DNA of 11,513 bases from an uncultured Bacillota bacterium (GTDB lineage Bacteria > Bacillota_A > Clostridia > Peptostreptococcales > Anaerovoracaceae). The notes under the pieces are model-generated. The model did not search any database. It worked only from the letters and a program-made list of their open reading frames with translations, and had not been told where the DNA came from. Of the stretch, positions 1 to 6,299 are shown in pieces; positions within the stretch are counted from its first letter, which is position 1, and every line of letters starts with the position of its first letter. The position numbers and the translations under genes are program-made. Location: positions 1-11,513 of the forward strand of contig CAMOWO010000012.1 in NCBI GenBank assembly GCA_946628525.1. The letters run 5' to 3'.

Positions 1-422
1 AGGTCTACGAGCGGTGTGCGGAGCTCATCAAAGAGGATTCCATCATCGGCGTTTCCGGGACCATCAATTTCAAAGAAGGCGAGGTGCCGAAACTGCTGGC
101 GGACAACATCGTGCCGCTCAAAGAAATGGAAGTGCCGGAGGAGCATCACGAGAGCGCGCCGAGAAGACGGCAGGAGCCGGTGCAGGAGAAGCCGGAGGGC
201 CTCGTGAAGATCAGGATCCCGGCGGAACTTGCAGACAACGTCCCGGCTGCTTTGGAAAAACTCAAAGCGGTCATGAGCAGGCACCCGGGCAAGTGTCAGA
301 GCATCGTCTATCTGCCGGACGGCAGGTCGTTCAGGACGGACAGGAAGCTTTGGGTGGAGCCGGATGACGGGTTCAGACAAATGATCACGGGAATCGTAGG
401 AGAAAGTAATTATAAAGGTTAG
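1..422 (+). CDS. dnaE: DNA polymerase III alpha subunit, C-terminal end (partial)
   Basis: This is the 3' end of a gene that begins before the window. The reading frame starts at base 3, and 139 codons precede a TAG at 420-422. The first about 40 residues (VYERCAELIKED, SGTINFKEGEVPKLLADNI) match the end of the OB-fold (tRNA-anti type) domain of bacterial replicative polymerases. A charged linker follows (about residues 44-66), then a final domain with VKIRIPAEL, LKAVMSRHPGKC, VYLPDG and RKLWVEP, the pattern typical of clostridial DnaE1 tails. The polymerase core and PHP domain lie outside the window, so their integrity cannot be judged. In the family the protein is the catalytic subunit of the chromosomal replicase. 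The pfkA ribosome site overlaps its stop codon, so dnaE and pfkA are probably co-transcribed. dnaE next to pfkA is a common Bacillota arrangement. Confidence 0.9.
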   Translation, partial: VYERCAELIKEDSIIGVSGTINFKEGEVPKLLADNIVPLKEMEVPEEHHESAPRRRQEPVQEKPEGLVKIRIPAELADNVPAALEKLKAVMSRHPGKCQSIVYLPDGRSFRTDRKLWVEPDDGFRQMITGIVGESNYKG

Positions 423-434
423 GAGATACGAAAA

Positions 435-1394
435 ATGAAAAGAATTGGAGTACTTTGCAGTGGAGGAGACGCACCGGGGATGAATGCGGCGATCCGGGCC
501 GCAGTGAGACAGGGCCTCAGTCTCGGCATGGAGGTGTTCGGCATCGTCCAGGGCTATGAAGGTCTTCTTGATGGTGAGATCAAGCGGATGGAGTGGAGAG
601 ATGTGGGCGATATCCTCCAGAGGGGCGGTACGATACTCAGGACGGCCAGAAGTGCCAGATTCAGAACGGAAGAAGGGATGCAACATGGACTGAAGATGCT
701 GGAGACTTTCGGGATCGAGGGTCTGGTGGTGATCGGCGGAGACGGATCTTTGCACGGCGGACTGGAACTTTCGAAACTGGGCGTGCCGGTGATGGGCGTG
801 CCGGGGACCATCGATAACGACCTGGCGTACACGGATTTCACCATCGGATTCGATACGGCGGTGAATACCATCCTTTCCCTGATCTGCAACATCAGAGATA
901 CTTCATCGGCTCACGACAGGACCACGGTCATGGAGATCATGGGTAGAAGATGCGGCGATCTGGCGCTCTACGCAGGGCTTGCGGGCGGCGCAGATTCCGT
1001 GCTGGTGCCTGAAGTGAAGTCGGATATCAACGCAGTGGTCCGTAAGGTCCTGGAAGGGCAGCAGACGGGCAAGCTCCACAGCATCATCCTGAGAGCAGAA
1101 GGCGTGGAGTTCAGTTCCGATGAGCTGGCGGCAAGGATACAGGATGTGACGGGAAGAGAAGCCAGAGTCGTGGTACCGGGCCACATCCAGAGAGGTGGTG
1201 CACCTACTGCGAACGACAGGATCCTGGCAAGCCGTACGGCAAGCAAAGCAGTGAAGCTCCTGTACGATGATGAGCCGTCAAAGGCTATCGGTACCGTGCG
1301 AGGGGAGATCATCGCCATGGATCTTGAGGAAGCCCTCAATGTAGAGAAGACCTTCGATATGGATATGTACAATCTCGTGAACACCCTGTCATAG
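435..1394 (+). CDS. pfkA: ATP-dependent 6-phosphofructokinase
   Basis: This 319-residue protein has the normal bacterial PfkA length. It phosphorylates fructose 6-phosphate to fructose 1,6-bisphosphate, the committed step of cytosolic glycolysis. Visible motifs are the N-terminal nucleotide loop SGGDAPGMNAA (9-19), GGTILRTAR (64-72), GGDGS (101-105), PGTIDNDLAYTDFTIGFDT (123-141) with the catalytic-base Asp127, MGRRCGD and HIQRGGAPTANDRILASR near the C-terminus. Gly104 and Gly124 are the residues expected in ATP-using enzymes; pyrophosphate-using relatives carry Asp and Lys there. The effector-site Arg21 and Arg25 are present, but where E. coli has Arg54 there is Trp54 followed by Arg55. The start is ATG 435 with AGGAG at 421-425, 9 nt upstream and overlapping the dnaE stop. 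No pyruvate kinase gene follows; instead dinB converges on it. Confidence 0.97.
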   Translation: MKRIGVLCSGGDAPGMNAAIRAAVRQGLSLGMEVFGIVQGYEGLLDGEIKRMEWRDVGDILQRGGTILRTARSARFRTEEGMQHGLKMLETFGIEGLVVIGGDGSLHGGLELSKLGVPVMGVPGTIDNDLAYTDFTIGFDTAVNTILSLICNIRDTSSAHDRTTVMEIMGRRCGDLALYAGLAGGADSVLVPEVKSDINAVVRKVLEGQQTGKLHSIILRAEGVEFSSDELAARIQDVTGREARVVVPGHIQRGGAPTANDRILASRTASKAVKLLYDDEPSKAIGTVRGEIIAMDLEEALNVEKTFDMDMYNLVNTLS

Positions 1395-1397
1395 GAT

Positions 1398-1433
1398 GTC
1401 ACTTGTCCTTGTCATGGGAGGTCACTTGTCCTT
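1398..1433. repeat. 13-bp direct repeat at the pfkA/dinB convergent junction
   Basis: GTCACTTGTCCTT occurs at 1398-1410 and again, identical, at 1421-1433. The starts are 23 bp apart and 10 bp separate the copies. The right copy contains the dinB stop codon (TCA on plus, 1422-1424) and its last codons. The left copy lies just past the pfkA stop. Neither copy is palindromic, and no stem-loop plus T-run is visible in the 27-bp gap. It may be a small tandem duplication of the dinB end or a chance repeat; a protein-binding site cannot be excluded. Confidence 0.7.
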
Positions 1434-2648
1434 CTTGAGAGGGGCTCCGACATTGATCCCAAGGTCGTTACCGATCACACTGCCGAAATTGATGATGCCG
1501 CTACCGAATTTCGCGCGTATGTCGTCCATGGCACGCTCCGCCTTCTCGCCTTTTTCTGATGAGATGTTCTCACTGGCGAAGAGGGAAAGCTGCTGTGCCT
1601 GGTCCTCGTCGCAAAGGTTGATGCCGGTGATCGTCAGCAGTCTGATCGGTTTTTTGATGTCCCAGGAACGGGAGATGATGGCAAGGGCTGCCTCGGTTAT
1701 GGTATCAGCGGTGTTCGTCGGGTTGTCCAACTGCTCCTGGCGGGAGATGGTCTTGAGGTTCGGATCCTTGATGTCCACTTTGACGCCGAAGCACTTGACT
1801 TTGTGCTTGCGCAGCCTGGTGGCGACGGTATCGGACAGGCCTCGTACGGCCACTTTGATGTCTTCCATGCCCTCGAGGTTTCTGCGAAAAGTCGTGCCGT
1901 TGCCGACGGATTTGATCTTTTCTCTCTCATCGAAACGGGAAACGGGTGTCTCGTCGAGCCCCAGGGCGTAGTCGTGGATCACGCCGCCCTGTTTGCCCAG
2001 AAGGCGCACCATGGCGTCTCTGTCGGAGCAGGCCAGATCTCCGATGGTGGTCACACCGAAGTTCCGCAGTTTATTCGCCGTAGCGCTGCCCACGAAGAAC
2101 ATTTCGCCCACATCCATGGGCCAGAGAAGGTCCTTGAAATTGTCCCGCGAAATGACGGTGGTGGCGTTGGGTTTCTTGTAGTCGCTTCCCATTTTGGCGA
2201 AGATCTTGTTAAACGAAACGCCGGCGGAGAGAGTGAGACCCAGCTCTTCCCGAACCCTGTTTCGTATGGTGTCGGCGATGGTCTTTCCGTCACCGAAAAG
2301 ACGGCGGCTGGCGGTGACGTCCAGCCAGGATTCATCGACGCTGAAGGGCTCCACCATGTCGGTATATTCCAGATAGATCTTGTTGATAAGCTTACTGTAG
2401 TGGGTGTATTTCTCGTGATGGGGAGGGACGGTCTGAAGTCCCGGACATTTCTTGCGGGCCTGCCAGAGAGTCTCGGCGGTGACGACACCGTATGATTTGG
2501 CCAGATCGTTTTTGGCGAGGATGATGCCGTGCCTCGTGTCGGCGCTTCCGCAGACGGCCATCGGCACATCCCGCAGCTCCGGGTGATCCAGCAGCTCTAC
2601 GGATGCGAAGAAACTATTCATGTCACAGTGAAGTATCGTCCTGCCCAT
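1422..2648 (-). CDS. dinB: DNA polymerase IV (Y-family translesion polymerase)
   Basis: This 408-residue polymerase extends primers past damaged template bases in the cytoplasm with low fidelity and no proofreading. Catalytic carboxylates are Asp9 in HCDMNSFFASVE (7-18, steric-gate Phe14) and Asp105/Glu106 in FSVDESWLDVT (102-112). Finger and palm motifs include SAGVSFNKIFAKMGSDYKKP (141-160). A helix-hairpin-helix with NFGVTTIGDLA (196-206) and the little-finger domain follow. QLSLF at 353-357 is a canonical sliding-clamp binding motif, followed by a charged tail of about 50 residues ending in KKDK. ATG 2648 is chosen over an in-frame GTG at 2687: GGGAGG lies 6 nt upstream of the ATG, and the likely -10 box (2674-2679) lies inside the longer frame. 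It is transcribed opposite to its neighbours. No Bacillota-type LexA box is visible upstream, so damage induction is not shown. Confidence 0.96.
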   Translation of the reverse strand: MGRTILHCDMNSFFASVELLDHPELRDVPMAVCGSADTRHGIILAKNDLAKSYGVVTAETLWQARKKCPGLQTVPPHHEKYTHYSKLINKIYLEYTDMVEPFSVDESWLDVTASRRLFGDGKTIADTIRNRVREELGLTLSAGVSFNKIFAKMGSDYKKPNATTVISRDNFKDLLWPMDVGEMFFVGSATANKLRNFGVTTIGDLACSDRDAMVRLLGKQGGVIHDYALGLDETPVSRFDEREKIKSVGNGTTFRRNLEGMEDIKVAVRGLSDTVATRLRKHKVKCFGVKVDIKDPNLKTISRQEQLDNPTNTADTITEAALAIISRSWDIKKPIRLLTITGINLCDEDQAQQLSLFASENISSEKGEKAERAMDDIRAKFGSGIINFGSVIGNDLGINVGAPLKKDK

Positions 2649-2654
2649 CTTTTG

Positions 2655-2660
2655 CCTCCC
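2655..2660 (-). promoter_or_regulatory. Ribosome binding site deciding the dinB start
   Basis: On the minus strand GGGAGG is 6 nt upstream of ATG 2648. The alternative GTG at 2687 has no comparable site and lies upstream of the probable promoter. Confidence 0.85.
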
Positions 2661-2673
2661 TTTTGATGAGAAT

Positions 2674-2682
2674 ATTATATCA
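2674..2682 (-). promoter_or_regulatory. Extended -10 promoter for dinB
   Basis: The minus strand reads TGATATAAT, a perfect TGnTATAAT extended -10, with TATAAT at 2674-2679. No good TTGACA-like -35 is visible 16-18 bp upstream, as is usual when the TGn extension is present. Transcription would begin near 2667, giving a leader of about 20 nt before ATG 2648. Confidence 0.65.
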
Positions 2683-2744
2683 TGCACAGGGGAGATGAAG
2701 TGTTATGAAAAACAGCAATCATACTTTTTATAAGGTGTGATCTG

Positions 2745-2753
2745 TGGTATAAT
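2745..2753 (+). promoter_or_regulatory. Extended -10 promoter for the 2781-onward operon
   Basis: The plus strand reads TGGTATAAT, a perfect TGnTATAAT. The -35 region 17 bp upstream (2725-2730, TTTTTA) is weak but AT-rich. Transcription would start near 2760, about 20 nt before the first ATG at 2781. It stands back to back with the dinB promoter, with the -10 boxes about 68 bp apart, and is the only clear intergenic promoter for the plus-strand genes downstream. Confidence 0.65.
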
Positions 2754-2780
2754 TGTTATTCGAATAGAAAGGAATCAAGT

Positions 2781-2930
2781 ATGTTTGAGAAACTGAACAA
2801 ATCGCTCCGTACAGCTATACTCATAGTCGGCGGCGCTATAGTGATATACAGCATCATAGAGGCAGCAGCCGAGGAACAGCAGGAAGCCGGCGACGGGTTC
2901 CAGGTGAAAGAATTTGATGATATCTGGTAG
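2781..2930 (+). CDS. Small single-helix membrane protein (49 residues)
   Basis: A 49-codon frame opens at ATG 2781 and ends at TAG 2928-2930. AAAGGA at 2768-2773 lies 7 nt before the ATG, and the extended -10 at 2745-2753 gives it a short leader as the first gene of the operon. Residues 1-10 are basic and polar (MFEKLNKSLR). Residues 11-26 form one hydrophobic helix (TAILIVGGAIVIYSII). The rest is acidic (EAAAEEQQEAGDGF) and ends DDIW. The positive-inside rule suggests a cytoplasmic N-terminus and an exported acidic C-terminus. I do not recognise a family. Only 12 nt separate it from the DUF308 gene, whose ribosome site directly follows its stop, so the two membrane proteins are probably made together. 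It could be a small partner or regulator of that protein; this is inference from position only. Confidence 0.7.
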   Translation: MFEKLNKSLRTAILIVGGAIVIYSIIEAAAEEQQEAGDGFQVKEFDDIW

Positions 2931-2942
2931 AGGAGCGAAAGA

Positions 2943-3647
2943 ATGAGAGTACTTACGATAATCAGCGGCGCGCTGATGGCACTGACAGGGATCTTCTGCT
3001 TCATGAACCCCGGTCAGACTTTTCTTGCACTGGCATTCATCATCGGGATCGTCATGATCCTGAATGGTGTCATACACATCCTGGCATACGTTCTGGGAAG
3101 AGGACTGAACAACAGAGGCGACAACAACGGGTGGATCCTTGTTGATGCCCTCATCACACTTCTTCTCGGCTTGATGGTGGTGGGCAACCAGCTGGTTGCG
3201 GACACCTCCATACATATGGTGTTCGGGATGTGGCTTCTCGTTTCAGGCGTCCTGAGACTGGAAGCGGCCACGAGGATCAACTACAAAAACAAGAAGTCGA
3301 ACTTCATCGTGACGCTGGCCACGGGTATCGCCACGACGGCGCTGGGACTGTTCGGCTTCGTCAATCCGCTGGTGGCGGTGGTGAACACCATCGTTTTGCT
3401 GGGGATGTTCATGTTGATGCAGGGAATCAACATCATCGAACTCGGTATCGACATGCCTCATGAGAAGAAGTCCTACATGAGGATATACCGCAAGCAGCGT
3501 GAACCGATCCGCATCACAGAAGAAGATGAGAGACCGGAAGCTGTTGCAGAGAGATTGAGACAGCGTACAGAAGAAAAGGAGCTTGAAGCTATTGCCAAAG
3601 TTGAAGTCAAGACCGAGACAGGAGCAGATCCGAATGAATCTGTATGA
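2943..3647 (+). CDS. DUF308/HdeD-like six-helix membrane protein
   Basis: This 234-residue integral membrane protein has about six hydrophobic segments, near residues 3-21, 26-50, 64-81, 90-107, 120-139 and 144-166. The first and fifth each run into an asparagine-proline turn (FMNPG 20-24, FVNPL 139-143), and a similar helix follows each (LNGVIHI, MQGINII). This internal duplication is typical of DUF308 (HdeD-like) proteins. E. coli HdeD is linked to acid resistance, but the biochemical role of the family is unknown. Unusually, a highly charged tail of about 65 residues (170-234, with RIYRKQREPIRI and RLRQRTEEKELEA) follows, probably cytoplasmic and helical. The start is ATG 2943 with AGGAG at 2931-2935, 7 nt before it. 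The gene overlaps the next start by 14 nt, suggesting translational coupling to a flavoprotein. Confidence 0.82.
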   Translation: MRVLTIISGALMALTGIFCFMNPGQTFLALAFIIGIVMILNGVIHILAYVLGRGLNNRGDNNGWILVDALITLLLGLMVVGNQLVADTSIHMVFGMWLLVSGVLRLEAATRINYKNKKSNFIVTLATGIATTALGLFGFVNPLVAVVNTIVLLGMFMLMQGINIIELGIDMPHEKKSYMRIYRKQREPIRITEEDERPEAVAERLRQRTEEKELEAIAKVEVKTETGADPNESV

Positions 3648-4725
3648 TGTTTGTATAATCGGAGGAGGCGCATCAGGGCTTGCAGCGGCAGCGGCTATGG
3701 ATGGGGATCTGAGCGTATGCATCCTTGAGAAGAATGACAAATGCGGCAGGAAACTCCTCGCCACAGGAGGCGGCAGGTGTAACATCACCAATGCCAAGGC
3801 CCCCGGGGCAGAGGAGACTGTCGGTTTTTTCGAGGAGCTGGGTCTCCTGCTTCATCATGACGATGAGGGCAGATTTTATCCATATTCAAATCAGGCTGCG
3901 GACGTTGCCGGGATCCTCCTGGCAGCTATCTCAAAAAAGAATACGCAAGTGTACACAGGATTTTCCGCAGACAGTGTCAGATATGAGGCATCTGAAGGTG
4001 GAAAATTTTTTGTTTCAGACGGGACACGTACGGTGACCTCCCGGAGGCTCATCATCGCCACAGGCGGCAAGTCCTACCCGCAGTTTGGGACGACGGGCGA
4101 TGGCTTTCGTCTCGCAAAGGATCTCGGTCACACCATAGAGAGGGTGTATCCCATCCTGGCGCCGGTATCCTGCGAAGCGATGCCGGATGTGGCAGGCGTG
4201 AGAGCCCGGGCAAAGGTGAAACTATATAAGGACGGTCGTGAGGTGGACAGCTCCGAAGGAGAAGTGCAGTTCACGAAGGAAGGCCTATCCGGGATCTGCA
4301 TCTTCGACCTGACGTTGAACATCAGGGCGGAAGACGGAGAGAAGCCGGCCCAGGCCATGAAGCGGTATGAGATCGGACTCGATCTGGCACCGGATCTCAC
4401 GGAGGAACAGGTGAGAAACAGAGCGTCCTCTTTTGGTATCGTGACGAAGAAACTGGCAGACGCCGTGCCGCCGGAGAAGCTCAAGGACCTCCGGTTCCAG
4501 GTGGCAGCCGTCGGGGGCTGGAAGAGCGCCCAGGCCACAGCAGGAGGCGTCAGCCTCGATGAGGTGCGGGAAGACACCATGGAGTCGAAGATCGTGCCGG
4601 GACTCTACTTCACAGGAGAAGTCCTGGACATACAGTATAAGTGCGGAGGCTACAACCTCCAGAACGCCTGGATCACCGCCTTGAGAGCGGCCCGGGCCAT
4701 AAACAGCAGTTCAGAAAAAGAGTGA
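3634..4725 (+). CDS. HI0933-family FAD-dependent oxidoreductase (YhiN/BaiN-like)
   Basis: This 363-residue soluble flavoprotein belongs to the HI0933 family, often named aminoacetone oxidase family or BaiN-like. Hallmarks are the dinucleotide fold YDVCIIGGGASGLAA (4-18), the signature GRKLLATGGGRCNITN, RLIIATGGKSYPQFGTTGDG, EGLSG, QATAGGVSLDEV, then TMESKIVPGLYFTGEVLD and GGYNLQNAW at the C-terminal FAD-binding end. The true substrate of most members is unknown. It is shorter than the usual about 400 residues: the stretch between GGGRCNITN and GRFYPYS is only about 25 residues, and the middle domain is also compact. All FAD motifs are intact, so it looks like a short variant and not a broken gene. 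ATG 3634 is chosen over the upstream in-frame ATG 3583 because AGGAG at 3620-3624 lies 9 nt before it. It overlaps the DUF308 gene by 14 nt. Confidence 0.88.
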   Translation: MNLYDVCIIGGGASGLAAAAAMDGDLSVCILEKNDKCGRKLLATGGGRCNITNAKAPGAEETVGFFEELGLLLHHDDEGRFYPYSNQAADVAGILLAAISKKNTQVYTGFSADSVRYEASEGGKFFVSDGTRTVTSRRLIIATGGKSYPQFGTTGDGFRLAKDLGHTIERVYPILAPVSCEAMPDVAGVRARAKVKLYKDGREVDSSEGEVQFTKEGLSGICIFDLTLNIRAEDGEKPAQAMKRYEIGLDLAPDLTEEQVRNRASSFGIVTKKLADAVPPEKLKDLRFQVAAVGGWKSAQATAGGVSLDEVREDTMESKIVPGLYFTGEVLDIQYKCGGYNLQNAWITALRAARAINSSSEKE

Positions 4726-4726
4726 T

Positions 4727-6298
4727 ATGAGATACAGGATCGATCAGGTAAAAGTAAGACCCGGCGCATCCGCAAACGATCTTATTGCGGCGATCCGGAA
4801 GAAGATAAAACGAAAAGACATCGAGATCAAGCAGGTAAGGATCCTGAGAGAATCCATCGACGCCAGGAAGAAGCCGGATGTGAAAGTGGTGTACTCCATC
4901 AGTTTCGAGTGCAGTAAACGGCTGGATCTTCCGGAGGAGAAGGACAGAAGCTACCGGCCGCCTTTTGGTGAAGACGAACTCTCGGAGATCCGGCGTCACG
5001 GCTTTGGGCGTCCTGTGATCGCAGGGTACGGACCTGCGGGGATGTTCGCGGCGCTGATGCTGGCAAGATGGGGATTATCGCCCATCATCGCAGAGCGGGG
5101 GCAGCAGGTGGAGGACCGGGTGCGGTCCGTGGAGGAATTCTGGAAGACCGGGAAATTGGACACCGAATCCAACGTGCAGTTCGGCGAAGGGGGCGCAGGA
5201 ACGTTCTCGGACGGCAAGCTGACCACCGGGGCGAAGGATGTGAGGAACGGATTCATCCTCCGGACCTTCGTGGAAGCCGGCGCAGACCCGGAGATCCTCT
5301 TCAAGAAGAGGCCACATATCGGGACGGACAAGCTCAGGAATATCGTCCGCAACATCAGAGAAGAGACGAAGCTTCTGGGTGGTGAGTTCCTGTTTTCGAC
5401 GAAGCTCACCGATGTGATCACAGGAGATGACGGCCGCCTGAAGGGTGTCGTTTTGACGGACAACAAGACGGGAGAAGAGAAGCAGATCGAGACGGATCGT
5501 CTGATCCTTGCCACCGGTCACAGTGCCGCCGATACATTCGGGATGCTGCTCGAGCGGGGCATGAGGATGGAGCAGAAACCATTCTCCATCGGGGTGAGGA
5601 TCGAGCATCCGCAGAAGATGATCGACGAGGCGCAGTACGGAGACGCAGAACTTGCGAAGGTGCTGGGGCCTGCAGAATATAAATTGAACCACAAGTGCGA
5701 AAACGGCCGGGGCGTGTACACCTTTTGCATGTGTCCCGGAGGCCGGGTGATCAATTCCGCATCGGACGAGGCCGGTGTCGTTACCAACGGCATGAGCCTC
5801 AGTACAAGAGACAGCGGGACGGCAAACAGCGGACTGCTGGTGGACGTGAGACCGGAAGATTTCGGCTCGGAGCATCCGCTGGCGGGGGTGTGGTTCCAGA
5901 GAAAATACGAAAGCCTTGCTCTGGCTGCGGCCGGGAGCATGCCGGGGATGCCGAAGACCACATACGGCCGTTTCCGGGAAGATCCTGCGGACATCGTCAG
6001 AAGCTGCCTTCCGGATTTTGCGGGGGAAGCCATCGTAGAGGCGATGCCCCATCTGGGCCGGAAACTGAAGGACTTTGACAGCGAAGACAGCGTGCTCACA
6101 GGAGTGGAGACGAGAAGTTCTTCGCCGGTGAGGATCAGACGAGATGAGAAGGGCATGAGCTCCATAAAAGGGGTCATGCCGGCGGGCGAAGGCCCGGGAT
6201 ACGCAGGAGGAATCATGTCAGCGGCGGCTGACGGGATAAGGACAGCCGAGAAGCTGGTGCTTGGGCGGCTGACAGAATCACGAGAGAAGGAGAGATAG
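4727..6298 (+). CDS. COG2509-type NAD(P)/FAD-dependent dehydrogenase
   Basis: This 523-residue protein is the usual length for the uncharacterised FAD-dependent dehydrogenases of COG2509. Residues 1-62 form a small alpha/beta domain (MRYRIDQVKVRPGA, IKQVRILRESIDARKK) that precedes the flavin domain in this family. The dinucleotide loop is IAGYGPAGMFAALMLARWG (98-116), followed by NVQFGEGGAGTFSDGKLTT (149-167), LATGHSA (261-267), YTFCMCPGGRVINSAS (331-346), GVETRSSSPVRI (459-470) and PAGEGPGYAGGIMSAAADGI (485-504). No signal peptide is seen, so it is probably cytoplasmic. Reaction and substrate are unknown for the family. Its ATG follows the upstream stop by one base (TGATATG), so translation is probably coupled to the preceding flavoprotein. 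The adjacency of two unrelated FAD enzymes suggests a shared redox role, but the sequence does not show what it is. Confidence 0.88.
   Translation: MRYRIDQVKVRPGASANDLIAAIRKKIKRKDIEIKQVRILRESIDARKKPDVKVVYSISFECSKRLDLPEEKDRSYRPPFGEDELSEIRRHGFGRPVIAGYGPAGMFAALMLARWGLSPIIAERGQQVEDRVRSVEEFWKTGKLDTESNVQFGEGGAGTFSDGKLTTGAKDVRNGFILRTFVEAGADPEILFKKRPHIGTDKLRNIVRNIREETKLLGGEFLFSTKLTDVITGDDGRLKGVVLTDNKTGEEKQIETDRLILATGHSAADTFGMLLERGMRMEQKPFSIGVRIEHPQKMIDEAQYGDAELAKVLGPAEYKLNHKCENGRGVYTFCMCPGGRVINSASDEAGVVTNGMSLSTRDSGTANSGLLVDVRPEDFGSEHPLAGVWFQRKYESLALAAAGSMPGMPKTTYGRFREDPADIVRSCLPDFAGEAIVEAMPHLGRKLKDFDSEDSVLTGVETRSSSPVRIRRDEKGMSSIKGVMPAGEGPGYAGGIMSAAADGIRTAEKLVLGRLTESREKER
6287..6292 (+). promoter_or_regulatory. 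Ribosome binding site favouring the phoH TTG start
   Basis: AAGGAG lies inside the end of the upstream gene, 7 nt before TTG 6300 and 13 nt before ATG 6306. Spacing favours the TTG. Confidence 0.6.
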
Positions 6299-6299
6299 T

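Noticed and set aside
14..367. A 117-codon plus-strand frame inside the dnaE end
   Set aside because: The composition (Arg, Gly, Gln, His) is that of an out-of-frame reading of dnaE, and the true frame reads through to TAG 422 with family motifs.
411..416. TATAAA just before pfkA as a -10 box
   Set aside because: No -35 lies 16-18 bp upstream, and the start point would fall on the ribosome site itself, leaving no usable leader.
1803..2495. A 230-codon plus-strand frame inside dinB
   Set aside because: It is fully antisense to dinB, whose catalytic motifs are intact; no homology is recognised.
2683..2744. LexA-type operator between dinB and the divergent operon
   Set aside because: No GAAC-N4-GTTC-like palindrome is present, so SOS control of dinB cannot be claimed.
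5075..6052. A 325-codon minus-strand frame antisense to the COG2509 oxidoreductase, and a 296-codon one at 8010-8900 antisense to era
   Set aside because: High GC makes stop codons rare on the opposite strand. Both overlap conserved genes, lack recognisable motifs and have no supporting ribosome site.
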